This document shows, in pieces, positions 45,243 through 53,569 of a stretch of DNA of 64,000 bases (position 1 is its first letter; each line of letters begins with the position of its first letter). Made by a program: the position numbers and the translations under genes. The notes beneath the pieces were generated by a model. It was not told the origin of the DNA and made no database searches. It saw nothing but the letters and a program-made list of their open reading frames with translations. This DNA comes from Pseudomaricurvus hydrocarbonicus (lineage in GTDB: Bacteria > Pseudomonadota > Gammaproteobacteria > Pseudomonadales > Cellvibrionaceae): positions 103,789 through 167,788 of the forward strand of contig NZ_JAAONZ010000012.1 of the NCBI RefSeq assembly GCF_011602365.1, in the 5' to 3' direction.

Positions 45243-46040
45243 ATGACAAAGCCTATTTCGCCTCCTGAGGGCGACTTGTTTGACCTGTCCGGGCAGGTTG
45301 CTCTGGTGACAGGAGCGGCGGGTGGTCTGGGGCGGGAAATCGCCCAAACCCTGGCACACTACGGTGCCGAGGTGGTGGTGTCTGATCTCAGTGCCGCTGG
45401 CACGGAGCAGTTAGCAGAAGCCCTGAACGAGGGTGGTTACAGTGCGTTGCCGTTGATTGCGGATCTTGCTGATGCTGCGTCGGTCATAGCGTTGGCTGAA
45501 CAAGCTTTGGCGTGGCGTGGGCGTGTTAATACACTGGTCTGCTGTGGTGGTATGGAGGGGTACGTGGGATCCCTGTTGGATGTGTCGGATCAAGACTGGC
45601 AAACCCTGATGACCGTAAACTTGCAGTCGGCGCAACGGTTGAGTGCGGCCCTGGCGCCGAATATGCGAAAGCGGGGGGGCGGCAGCATCGTGTTCATTGC
45701 CAGTATTGCCGGTTTGCGTGGCAACCGGTCAATAGGCCTGTATGGCATCGCCAAGGCGGGTTTGGCGCAATTGGCCAGAAACCTGGCGGTTGAGTTGGGG
45801 CCAGACGGAATTCGTGTCAATGCATTGGCTCCGGGATTGATTGATACGCCGCTGTCAAAGCACTTGCAGGCCGATGAGGCTTTTATGCTGCACCGCATGG
45901 CCATGACTCCGTTAAGGCGTGTGGGTAAGCCATCAGAAATTGCAGGGGTTGTGACCATGCTGGCCGGTCGCGCCGGTGGTTTTATGACCGGACAGACTCT
46001 GGTGGTGGATGGCGGCACCGTGATAACCGATGGTTCCTGA
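45243..46040 (+). CDS. SDR family oxidoreductase
   Basis: 265 aa short-chain dehydrogenase. TGAAGGLG near residues 22-29, Ser in IASIAG and Y-G-I-A-K in SIGLYGIAKAGL are intact; NNAG is replaced by CCGGME near residue 98, an unusual form. VNALAPGL and VVDGG follow. The ATG at 45243 is chosen as the first good Met in frame; an in-frame GTG at 45234 is possible. The gene is the fourth in the 42698 operon and precedes a LysR gene. Confidence 0.88.
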   Translation: MTKPISPPEGDLFDLSGQVALVTGAAGGLGREIAQTLAHYGAEVVVSDLSAAGTEQLAEALNEGGYSALPLIADLADAASVIALAEQALAWRGRVNTLVCCGGMEGYVGSLLDVSDQDWQTLMTVNLQSAQRLSAALAPNMRKRGGGSIVFIASIAGLRGNRSIGLYGIAKAGLAQLARNLAVELGPDGIRVNALAPGLIDTPLSKHLQADEAFMLHRMAMTPLRRVGKPSEIAGVVTMLAGRAGGFMTGQTLVVDGGTVITDGS

Positions 46041-46132
46041 TGACAGCCAGTCAATCTTTGAATATATTAGTGCTCTAACAATAATGAATGCCACAGCTCT
46101 GCTGTGAGCAGACTGTATCGGGAATCAGAGAG

Positions 46133-47053
46133 ATGCGTCTTAATCGATTGGATTTAAATTTACTGGTGACACTGGACGCGTTATTGAGCGAACGCAGTAT
46201 TACTCGTGCTGCCGAGCGCATACATTTGAGCCAACCGGCGACCAGTGGTGCACTGGCGCGCCTGCGGGAATTTTTTGAAGATGATTTGCTGGTGCGAGTG
46301 GGTACGCAGATGATGCCAACGCCCTTGGGCGAGAGTCTGGCGGCCCCTGTACACAACATCCTTATGCAGATACAGACGACGGTAGAACGCCGGCTGGAAT
46401 TTAATGCTGAAGAATCAGACCGCTGTTTCCGTTTTTTACTCAGTGACTATACTGCCACCACGTTTATGTCAAAAGTGGTAAGGCGACTGGATGAACTGGC
46501 TCCAAACATGCAGTTGGAGTTTTTTGCACCGACCAATAACCCCTGGGAAAAACTCGAGCAGGGTGATGTGGATTTTCTCATCATGCCCGAGCAGGTGTTA
46601 TCGAAAGATCACCCCAAACTAAAACTGTTTGATGACGATTTTGTTTGCATTGGCAGCCTCGATAACCCGGCGTTGGACAAGCCGTTGACGTTGAAGACCT
46701 TTCTCGAATTGGGGCATGTGTCGGTGCGCTTTGGTTCGCATCGCACTCGCAGTCAGGATCAAATGCTTCTGCAGGATAAGCAGGGGGTTGAACCCCGGGT
46801 AGAAATCGTCGCTTCGACTTTCAGCGCTATCCCGCAGTACATTGCCGGGACCAAGCGAATCGCCACCGTGTACCGCCATCTGGCGGAAGAATGGGTGAAT
46901 TTTTTACCTCTCAAAATGGTTCCGGTGCCGGTGGAATTGCCCAAAATTCCGTGGGGATTGCAGTGGCACAAATACCGCGATCTGGACCCGGGTGTACACT
47001 GGCTGCGCGAACAAATCATCGCCGTGGCCCATGAACACGCCAATCCGGCCTGA
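46133..47053 (+). CDS. LysR-family transcriptional regulator
   Basis: 306 aa LysR regulator. The N-terminal winged HTH is at residues 1-62 (RLDLNLLVTLDALLSERSITRAAERI and LSQPATSGALARLREFF). The C-terminal inducer-binding domain is of the NodD/LinR type, with FRFLLSDYTATTFMSKVV near 98-115. I use the ATG at 46133, where the HTH begins at once; an upstream ATG at 46088 gives 15 extra residues. It lies inside a rightward gene run and could regulate the operon starting at 42698 or the one at 47130, likely responding to an aromatic or pathway intermediate. Confidence 0.92.
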   Translation: MRLNRLDLNLLVTLDALLSERSITRAAERIHLSQPATSGALARLREFFEDDLLVRVGTQMMPTPLGESLAAPVHNILMQIQTTVERRLEFNAEESDRCFRFLLSDYTATTFMSKVVRRLDELAPNMQLEFFAPTNNPWEKLEQGDVDFLIMPEQVLSKDHPKLKLFDDDFVCIGSLDNPALDKPLTLKTFLELGHVSVRFGSHRTRSQDQMLLQDKQGVEPRVEIVASTFSAIPQYIAGTKRIATVYRHLAEEWVNFLPLKMVPVPVELPKIPWGLQWHKYRDLDPGVHWLREQIIAVAHEHANPA

Positions 47054-47129
47054 ACTTTCCAATGTTCAAATGATGTTTCATGTTCAAGCCATGTCTTTTA
47101 TTCAAACTGTTTAGAGATTGGGAATACGT

Positions 47130-48182
47130 GTGAAAAAAGCCGCCGTTGCGCACATCCCCGAAGCGGGGCAAGTGACGCTGAAATCGACGTTAGTGGAAGC
47201 GCCAGGGCCCGGGCAGGTGTTGTTGCAGGCGCTATTCAGCAGCCTCAGTCCAGGCACCGAGCGCGCGTTGATGGCCGGCCATATACTGCCGCTGCCGCAG
47301 AATCTGGGTTACAGTCTGGTTGCCAGGGTGATTGACATCGGCGAGGGCGTCGAACACCTCCAGCAAGGGGATACGGTGGTTGCCACGGCCGCTCACGCAG
47401 AATTTCAAGTCATCGATGCGCGTACGCTCACCCCGGTGCCTGTTGGAACTGATCTTGAGCAGTCGGCGTTTTTTAATCTGGCACACACCGCAATGTACGC
47501 CATAAGGCGCAGCGGCCTGCAGTTAGGAGAACCCTGTGTGGTGTTGGGCCAGGGCCTGGTGGGGGCCATTACCGCGCAGCTTGCGCGTTTGGCGGGAGCG
47601 GTGCCGGTAATTGTGACCGATATCGACGACACCCGCCTGGCAGCCAGCCGGGCAATGGGTGTGCAGCACGCCATCAACCCATTACACGATCCTGACGGAG
47701 TCAAAGAGGCCTTGAAGGCGGAAGGACTCGACGGTGTGGCCGTGGTGTTTGAAGCGACGGGCGCGCGCGCGCCGTTGGAGCAGGCGCTGGATCTGGTCGC
47801 GGAACGCGGGCGAGTGGTTATTATGTCGCAGAGTGGCGACGGCCAATTGCCCAAATTCGCCGATAAATTGATGTTCAAGGGCGTTTCCCTGATTGGCGGC
47901 TATATCAACTCCAAGCCTTTTGCCCTCTATCGCTCGGATCTGCAAATTACCGAGAGCTGGCCACCGGTGATGCGAACCGGGTTGCAGCGCTATGGTCACA
48001 GCGATTGCTGGACCAGCGATGAGGATATTCGGGTGTTCCTGCGGTTGGTGAAAAGTGGCAGGCTGGATCTGCGCCCACTCATCTCACATCGTTTACACTG
48101 GCAACAACTGCCTGACGCTTACCAAATGGTGTGGGACCGGGATCCGGCGTTGCTGGGCGGGTTGATTCACTGGCAGGACTGA
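47130..48182 (+). CDS. MDR-superfamily zinc-type dehydrogenase
   Basis: 350 aa medium-chain dehydrogenase of the branch that shares SSLSPGTERALMAG near residues 35-48 with bacteriochlorophyllide dehydrogenase (BchC) and sorbitol-dehydrogenase-like members. The cofactor loop is LGQGLVGAITAQLARLAG near 138-155. The classical GHE catalytic-zinc motif is not seen, so metal dependence is doubtful. I chose the GTG at 47130 because GGGA precedes it by six bases; a TTG at 47118 is also in frame. It follows the LysR gene by 76 bases. It is an oxidoreductase of unknown substrate. Confidence 0.85.
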   Translation: MKKAAVAHIPEAGQVTLKSTLVEAPGPGQVLLQALFSSLSPGTERALMAGHILPLPQNLGYSLVARVIDIGEGVEHLQQGDTVVATAAHAEFQVIDARTLTPVPVGTDLEQSAFFNLAHTAMYAIRRSGLQLGEPCVVLGQGLVGAITAQLARLAGAVPVIVTDIDDTRLAASRAMGVQHAINPLHDPDGVKEALKAEGLDGVAVVFEATGARAPLEQALDLVAERGRVVIMSQSGDGQLPKFADKLMFKGVSLIGGYINSKPFALYRSDLQITESWPPVMRTGLQRYGHSDCWTSDEDIRVFLRLVKSGRLDLRPLISHRLHWQQLPDAYQMVWDRDPALLGGLIHWQD

Positions 48183-48292
48183 TCGCGCACGCTCACCTTT
48201 CCTGTTAGGTTTGAAACCTTAATTCGGCAGGCAAAAATCTCATTCCAGTTCTGCCTGGAGCTGTTTTAAATTGCCTCTAGCAACTGCCCTGA

Positions 48293-48315
48293 AGACCGTT
48301 TAGCGCGGTCTTTTT
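48293..48315 (+). terminator. Probable rho-independent terminator
   Basis: AGACCG at 48293-48298 pairs with CGGTCT at 48306-48311, followed by a T-run to 48315. It lies about 110 bases after the MDR stop. The rest of the 48183-48495 gap shows no gene, and a promoter for the next SDR is likely there. Confidence 0.75.
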
Positions 48316-48495
48316 GGCATTGATTTCCATCCACTTCAAGTGCCCATCAGCACAGCTTTCAATCTCCTTGCTGCGCATGGCTAAGCACTATCCGCCGGAT
48401 CAATAAACGCAATCCATGAAAACAAGTTCAGCTGGGTTTCGTGACTGGCTAGACTGCCATCAACAGTATCATTCATTGATGGGCGAGGAATAACA

Positions 48496-49239
48496 ATGTC
48501 GAAAAGCCATGCCGGACGTGTAGCCGTAATCACCGGGGCAGCAGGGGCCTTGGGGCGAGAATTTGCCCTGGCGCTGGCCGCTCAGGGATGTGATGTTGCG
48601 ATTGCGGATATTAGCGCAGCAGATCACGTCGTTGCAGAAATTGAAGCGCTGGGACAGCGGGGTTACAGCGAAGTGTGTGACCTGTCTGATCCCGGCCAAA
48701 TAGAAAGTTTTGTCTCCGCTACCCTGGACAAGTTTGGCCGTTGCGATATTTTGGTGAACAATGCCGCCTATATGCCAGTCATTCCCTTTGCGGAATTGGG
48801 TCTGGATCAGTTGCGACGCTTTCAGGCGATCAATGTCGAGGCAGCTTTCTTGCTCGCCAAGTTACTGACGCCGGGCATGGCTGAGCGAGGCTATGGCCGC
48901 ATCGTGCAAATTGCCTCCAGTACCACGGGTACCCCCATGCCGGGTTTCCTCGCCTACATCACCACCAAAATGGCGGGGATTGGCTTAACCCGATCGCTGG
49001 CGGCTGAATTTGGTGGTCGCGGTATTCTCTGCAACGCCCTGTCACCGGGATTAACCCTGACGCCTGAATCCAGAAAAAATCTGCCAGCGGAATTGTTTGA
49101 ATCGGTTTGCGAACGTCAGCTGATTAAACGCAATGAACTCCCCTCGGACTTGGTGGGGGCACTTCTCTTTTTAACCTCTGAAGGTTGTGGCTTTGTCTCG
49201 GGACAAACCATCAACTGCGACGGCGGCGTACAATTTTAG
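48496..49239 (+). CDS. SDR family oxidoreductase
   Basis: 247 aa short-chain dehydrogenase. TGAAGALG near residues 13-20, NNAAYMP near 88-94 for NNAG, Ser in IASSTTG and Y-I-T-T-K in GFLAYITTKMAG are present; CNALSPGL and NCDGG finish the fold. It starts after a terminator and is followed by the FAH-family gene after 11 bases (TAGGAG Shine-Dalgarno overlaps its stop), so the two form an operon. A role next to ring-fission hydrolysis is inferred. Confidence 0.9.
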   Translation: MSKSHAGRVAVITGAAGALGREFALALAAQGCDVAIADISAADHVVAEIEALGQRGYSEVCDLSDPGQIESFVSATLDKFGRCDILVNNAAYMPVIPFAELGLDQLRRFQAINVEAAFLLAKLLTPGMAERGYGRIVQIASSTTGTPMPGFLAYITTKMAGIGLTRSLAAEFGGRGILCNALSPGLTLTPESRKNLPAELFESVCERQLIKRNELPSDLVGALLFLTSEGCGFVSGQTINCDGGVQF

Positions 49240-49250
49240 GAGCAAAGCAT

Positions 49251-50231
49251 ATGAAGTTAGCAACATTGAATAATGGTACGCGCGATGGTCGCTTACTGGT
49301 GGTTTCCAGGGATCTGACCCAAGCGGTGTATGCCAGTACGATCGTCGACACGATGATAGAAGCTCTGGAAAATTGGGAAACGGTTCAAGAGCCCCTGCAG
49401 CATCGTTATGAACACCTCAATGAAGGCATGCTCAAAGATGCTTTCGCCTTTGATCCGGCCAAAGTGATGGCACCGTTGCCGCGCTGCTACCAATTTGTTG
49501 ACGCCTCTGCGTTTCTTAATCATGGCAACATCATGGAGGAGGCTTTTGATCTGGATGTGAAAAAGGACAAGGGCATTCCGGTTCTGGTGCAGCGTCAAAG
49601 CGATGATTTTCTTGGCCCCCGGGAAGACTACCCGTTTCCCTGCGAAGAGGATAACGGCGACTTTGAAGGTGAATTTGCCGTGGTGGTGGATGACATGCCG
49701 ATGGGAATTTCTGCCAAGGAGGCGGAAAAACACATCAAACTGGTGATGATCCTCAACGATATGAGCATGCGCACCCACCTGTTCCGCGAACTGGGCATGG
49801 GATTTGGTTTTATCAACGCCAAACCGGCAACCGTATTTGGTCCGGTGGCGGTGACACCTGATGAGCTGGGGGATTCCTGGCGTGATGGGCGCATTCATCT
49901 GGACATGCAGGTGAAACGCAATGGCGAATGGTTTGGCAACCCCAACGGCGGTGGTATGGACTTCAGTTTCGGTCAAGTTCTTAGCCATTTGGCCTACAAC
50001 CGCAACCTCAAAGCTGGTGCCATTATTGGTTCGGGAACGGTATCCAGTACAGACTGGAAAACGGTTGGCTCTGCCTGTTTGGCTGAGCGTCGTGCGCTGG
50101 ACAAAATAGAATTTGGCGAATTTCGCACCGACTTTCTGCACTTCGGGGAAAGCTTAAGTTTCGAGGTGTTCGGTGAGGACGGGCAATCCGTTTTCGGGGC
50201 GATAGAACACAAGATGGTTAAAGCGCAATGA
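49251..50231 (+). CDS. Fumarylacetoacetate-hydrolase-family protein
   Basis: 326 aa protein of the FAH superfamily (divalent-metal hydrolases and decarboxylases acting on acylpyruvates and ring-cleavage products). The N-terminal FAA domain begins MKLATLNNGTRDGRLLVVSRD. Probable metal ligands are the Glu/Glu/Asp set in DFEGEFAVVVDD near residues 141-152. NGGGMDFSFGQVLSHLAYN near 232-250 and GSGTVSS near 262-268 are typical. TAGGAG precedes the ATG at 49251. It likely hydrolyses the carbon-carbon bond of a diketo acid formed after ring cleavage; the partner could be the VOC protein at 42698. Confidence 0.92.
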   Translation: MKLATLNNGTRDGRLLVVSRDLTQAVYASTIVDTMIEALENWETVQEPLQHRYEHLNEGMLKDAFAFDPAKVMAPLPRCYQFVDASAFLNHGNIMEEAFDLDVKKDKGIPVLVQRQSDDFLGPREDYPFPCEEDNGDFEGEFAVVVDDMPMGISAKEAEKHIKLVMILNDMSMRTHLFRELGMGFGFINAKPATVFGPVAVTPDELGDSWRDGRIHLDMQVKRNGEWFGNPNGGGMDFSFGQVLSHLAYNRNLKAGAIIGSGTVSSTDWKTVGSACLAERRALDKIEFGEFRTDFLHFGESLSFEVFGEDGQSVFGAIEHKMVKAQ

Positions 50232-50240
50232 TGTGAAAAA

Positions 50241-50264
50241 AGAGACCACTGAGTGGTCTCTTTT
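50241..50264 (+). terminator. Rho-independent terminator after the FAH gene
   Basis: AGAGACCACT at 50241-50250 and AGTGGTCTCT at 50252-50261 form a 10-base stem with a minimal loop, followed by T. An A-run precedes it, so it could work in both directions. Confidence 0.88.
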
Positions 50265-50682
50265 GCGTTAAGGCTTAACCTCTGCATTCCTTCTCTTTCT
50301 CTTTATCTCTCTTCCTGGTGCCAAGAGCGCCTCAAAATTGGTAGTGAATCCTGGCGTGTCAGCGGCGCAGGTAGCGGCATGTGTAACCTGTAAACCCCGT
50401 CGGCAACGGCATACATGGCACCGCCTTGTGGGTGCCAGCCGTCACCGAGGAGGTAGTGAAGATCGCTCACGGGTTACCCGAGGAATGCCTGGCCGCCATC
50501 AATACTCAACCCGTTGGGGTTATCACTTGCCTTCATTGTAGTCTCATTATCGTTGTAGACACTGATTTCAGTTCTATTCTGTCAAGCAACTCGTCATTCG
50601 ACCTACTGCATAGAAGGGGGATAGGTAAGCCCTTTCCGCTTGTGGCGTGTCGTCCATATGAGCGACGAAACCAGAGTCATAG
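50265..50682. other. Gap with no intact gene
   Basis: About 420 bases after the terminator with several stop codons in all frames. Short open frames on the plus strand have no recognisable family and no good Shine-Dalgarno. The stretch adjoins a decayed gene and may be part of the same relic. Confidence 0.4.
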
Positions 50683-50700
50683 TTGTATAGATTAGGACTA

Positions 50701-51160
50701 TTGTGCCTGCCCGAATCTGATCCCCTGCTCGACGGGTACACACGGCTTGCAGCTGTCTTTATTCGCCCGAAGAATAATAAGGATCACTATGGAAAACTTG
50801 TCTATGTCTTGTGGGGCAATCATCAATCTACGGATGCACTGAATTATCAACTGTTGAATGAGCTGGGGCCGTAGATTCAATCTCTGAAGGGGGTTCACAC
50901 GGTGCAGTTCAACTTGATCGATCAGTATGTGCAAAACATTGTGCAGCGTGCCCTGACAACGAGTGCTCCGTTTTTTCACGGCATTGTGGAGGAGTGTTTT
51001 CCTCTGGAAGCGCTAAAGGATCCGATAGTTTTTTTGATGCGCAGGGGGATAAGGCCCGCTTCAATGACAACTTGCAAGCGATGACGATAGCTGCAATCGC
51101 TTTTTGGATCAGAATCAACTCGACATTATCTACACCAGCCAATACATCATTATGCAGTAG
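50701..51160 (+). pseudogene. Decayed coding region of unknown family
   Basis: Plus-strand translation gives protein-like pieces that join only through one in-frame stop (TAG near 50872) and at least two frame changes (near 51020 and 51098). The pieces contain PESDPLLDGYTRLAAVFIRP, QFNLIDQYVQNIVQRAL, ECFPLEALKDP, GDKARFNDNLQAMTIAA and LDIIYTSQYIIMQ before a TAG at 51158-51160. The amino acid make-up is like a real soluble protein, but I do not recognise the family. The decay is my inference from the broken frame. It could also be several small genes, which is less likely. Confidence 0.45.
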
Positions 51161-51171
51161 GGAGAGATTTT

Positions 51172-51942
51172 ATGACGCTAGAAAAAAACTTATTGGGTAA
51201 AACAGCGCTGATCACAGGCGCCGGACAGGGTGTGGGACAGGGCATTGCCTTTGCTCTGGCCGAGCGCGGTGCCAAGGTGGCTGTGGTGGGCCGGACCTTG
51301 TCAAAATGTGAAAGTACTTGTGAGGCAATCCGTGAGCGCTTTGGGGGTGATGCCATTGCCGTGCAATGCGATGTTGCGTCTCGGGAAGATCTTGAGCGGG
51401 CGGTCACCACCACAGTTGAAGCGTTTGGTGGTATTCAGATACTGGTGAACAATGCAGTGAGCACGGCCCTGGGACCGCTGTTAAGTCTTAGCTCCGATAA
51501 GGTTTTGAAGGCCTATCAGGTGGGACCAATGGCTACTCTCAACTTGATGCAACTCTGCTATCCCTATCTCAAGGCAGAAGGCGGTTCGATCATTAATTTG
51601 GCCAGCACAGCGGCCAAACGCTGGGATATGAGCAATTACGGTGTCTATGCGGCCGAGAAAGAAGGGGTTCGTGCCCTGACGCGGGCTGCTGCCAGCGAGT
51701 GGGGTGCTGATAACATTCGTGCGAATGTGATTTTGCCACACGCCACATCGCCTGCGTTAAAAGGTTGGATTGAAAATAACCCCGCCGAGGCGGAAGCTTT
51801 TATTGCCAGCATTCCCATGCGTCGTATTGGCGATTGTGAACAGGATATTGGCAAGTTTGTGGCGCTGCTGTGCTCACCGGAAGCCAGTTACGTCAGCGGT
51901 CAGAGTATTGCTGTGGATGGGGGGCAGGCCTACATGGGCTAG
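51172..51942 (+). CDS. SDR family oxidoreductase
   Basis: 256 aa short-chain dehydrogenase. TGAGQGVG near residues 16-23, NNAVSTA near 92-98, Ser in LASTAAK and Y-A-A-E-K in NYGVYAAEKEGV are present. ANVILPHATSPA replaces the common VNxxxPG segment, which may affect the substrate loop. The Shine-Dalgarno GGAGAG precedes the ATG. It follows the decayed gene and faces the leftward 5-alpha-reductase homologue across a bidirectional terminator. The substrate is unknown; a steroid-like ketone or alcohol is possible from context. Confidence 0.9.
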   Translation: MTLEKNLLGKTALITGAGQGVGQGIAFALAERGAKVAVVGRTLSKCESTCEAIRERFGGDAIAVQCDVASREDLERAVTTTVEAFGGIQILVNNAVSTALGPLLSLSSDKVLKAYQVGPMATLNLMQLCYPYLKAEGGSIINLASTAAKRWDMSNYGVYAAEKEGVRALTRAAASEWGADNIRANVILPHATSPALKGWIENNPAEAEAFIASIPMRRIGDCEQDIGKFVALLCSPEASYVSGQSIAVDGGQAYMG

Positions 51943-51955
51943 CGGTGGTTCGAAC

Positions 51956-51986
51956 AAAAAGGGCGGCATGAAGCCGCCCTTTTTTT
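51956..51986. terminator. Bidirectional rho-independent terminator
   Basis: GGGCGGC at 51961-51967 and GCCGCCC at 51973-51979 with loop ATGAA, T-run on the right and A-run on the left. It serves the converging SDR (plus) and 5-alpha-reductase homologue (minus). Confidence 0.92.
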
Positions 51987-52006
51987 ATAGCAGAAAGGTA
52001 CTGATT

Positions 52007-52810
52007 TTATAGCAGGAAAGGCACTAAAGACTTGCGGTCACTGGGGTAGTTGTCAAATTTTTTCTGATACCAGCGATGGGTTTCCAGAGCGCGGGGCAAC
52101 AGGTTGGCGACAGTAACGGCGAAAATAAACACGCCGGCCAGAGACCAGGTGAAAATGGCAAAGCCCAACCACGACAGCATTTCGCCCAGGTAACTGGGGC
52201 TGGATACCAACCGGTAGCCACCGCCGTAGGGGATGCGATAGCGGGGTTGTTCGGAGTTGTCTGACGCCGAGTTTGGTTTGGGGCGCAGGCTTCGTAAAAC
52301 CGCATCGGAATGCACGTTCAGGGTGAAGCCAATCAGGTAGATGGCAAAGCCAATCACAAAGCGGGGGTCGGTCAACCAGTCGGGCGTCAGAAATGGCGCC
52401 AGTTCACTGATAAACCAGGCACTGAAGTAACCGTGTAAGCCGGTCGCTACCCAGCCAAACAGCACCACGCTCAGGCTGAAAGAGGCCTTGGTGCCCCGGT
52501 GTACTCGCATCAGCATGGGGTTGATAAAACCCCGGTTGGCGTAGTGACACATCCAAATGCCGAAAAACAGCAGAGGCACCAGCTCGGTGTGATTTTGTCC
52601 TTGAAAAAAGAAGTAGGCAAAAGAGATCGGTGCCGGTAATTCCATCAGAATCCAGCCTAACTTGGGGTTGAGATTGATACCTTTTTTCGTTGCGCCAAAA
52701 CGGCCATAGGCCGATTGGCCAAAGGTTGATGCGAAAGCAATCAGTGCGGCAAAGGCAAAGCCGATGGCCAGCAGGGTATCGTAGGTTGTGTCACCGGTGT
52801 ACCAGGACAT
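52007..52810 (-). CDS. Steroid 5-alpha-reductase homologue (SRD5A family)
   Basis: 267 aa integral-membrane protein with about 6-7 hydrophobic helices and the C-terminal steroid 5-alpha-reductase domain. The C-terminal block with RIPYGGGYRLVSSPSYLGEM, then ALETHRWYQKKF and YPSDRKSLVPFLL, matches the pattern of eukaryotic SRD5A1/2. Glu57 in MELPAP and Tyr90 in CHYANRGF correspond by context and spacing to Glu57 and Tyr91 of human SRD5A2, which take part in catalysis. It is thus a likely NADPH-dependent reducer of the delta4 bond of a 3-oxo-delta4 steroid or a similar enone. Isoprenylcysteine-methyltransferase-like proteins share the C-terminal fold but lack this residue set. It ends a leftward group with an NTF2-like gene 36 bases upstream. 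Confidence 0.9.
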   Translation of the reverse strand: MSWYTGDTTYDTLLAIGFAFAALIAFASTFGQSAYGRFGATKKGINLNPKLGWILMELPAPISFAYFFFQGQNHTELVPLLFFGIWMCHYANRGFINPMLMRVHRGTKASFSLSVVLFGWVATGLHGYFSAWFISELAPFLTPDWLTDPRFVIGFAIYLIGFTLNVHSDAVLRSLRPKPNSASDNSEQPRYRIPYGGGYRLVSSPSYLGEMLSWLGFAIFTWSLAGVFIFAVTVANLLPRALETHRWYQKKFDNYPSDRKSLVPFLL

Positions 52811-52846
52811 TGTGGACTCCTTAACTGCAAGTGAATATAACGGTGA

Positions 52847-53413
52847 CTATTTCTGCTCACCAAGATAATGGGATACAAAATTGGGTGTTTGTTCCAGATC
52901 TTCATTAATCTGGTACAGGCGTTTGTAACGTGTATCGCTGATGACCCAGCGGTTATCAATTTTTTGGTAGTGGTCCCAGTACAGGGCTGTGCCTTGCGTC
53001 AATCGTTGTTGGGGCAGGGACCAGAAATGATCGTAGAGGTACCAGATGCCGGTGGCTTCGGTCTCGCTCAGTATTTGAATCTCGGGGTGCATGCCATTGT
53101 GTCGGGTGACAGCATCGGCGTTAAAAGCGTGACGCATGGCACCGACAAATTCCTGGCGACTGTTCAGTTCGATATCGTAGTCACCACCGGTGTAGTGAAC
53201 CTTGAGATCGGTGTGCAGCAGGGTTTCCAGCTCCTCGAAGTTGCCGGTATCCAGGCAGCGAAAGTAGGCGTGTTTCAGTTGTTTGATGGCTTCAATATCC
53301 ATCAGGTGCTGGATGCCTTTGCGCAGATCTTCCAGAGAATCCCCGCAGGCGTTCAAAGGGAGTCCTTCGCCAATACCCATGCTGGCTTTGTTCAAGGTGA
53401 AAGGGCTAGTCAT
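52847..53413 (-). CDS. NTF2-like/SnoaL-like protein
   Basis: 188 aa protein with an N-terminal extension of about 35 residues and a SnoaL_4-type NTF2 fold (LMDIEAIKQLKHAYFRCLDTGNFEELETLLHTDLKVHY). The segment GIWYLYDHFW and the basic C-terminal strand WVISDTRYKRLYQ are also typical of the family. It is not a canonical ketosteroid isomerase, as the Tyr-Asp-Asp set cannot be aligned. It directly precedes the 5-alpha-reductase homologue, so the two are probably co-transcribed. Isomerase, dehydratase or carrier roles are possible. Confidence 0.82.
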   Translation of the reverse strand: MTSPFTLNKASMGIGEGLPLNACGDSLEDLRKGIQHLMDIEAIKQLKHAYFRCLDTGNFEELETLLHTDLKVHYTGGDYDIELNSRQEFVGAMRHAFNADAVTRHNGMHPEIQILSETEATGIWYLYDHFWSLPQQRLTQGTALYWDHYQKIDNRWVISDTRYKRLYQINEDLEQTPNFVSHYLGEQK

Positions 53414-53569
53414 AATTATTGTCCTCTATGCCACGATTAAATAGTTAATCGTGGTTACATGGTTATAGTATTGTGAGTTGGAAGGTAAAGATTCACTCAT
53501 TTGGAGGAAAAAGCACCAAACTGAATGCTAGACATTTTCCTGCAAAAATAGCTCTCCAAAGTGGCAGTG

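Noticed and set aside
49293..50141. 282-codon minus-strand open frame
   Set aside because: Antisense to the FAH-family gene; His/Arg/Val-rich translation without a recognisable fold.
52847..53413. True ketosteroid isomerase
   Set aside because: The fold fits NTF2-like proteins, but the Tyr/Asp/Asp catalytic set could not be placed; a SnoaL-like label is safer.
52868..53440. 190-codon plus-strand open frame
   Set aside because: Antisense to the NTF2-like gene at 52847-53413; no Shine-Dalgarno and no known domain.
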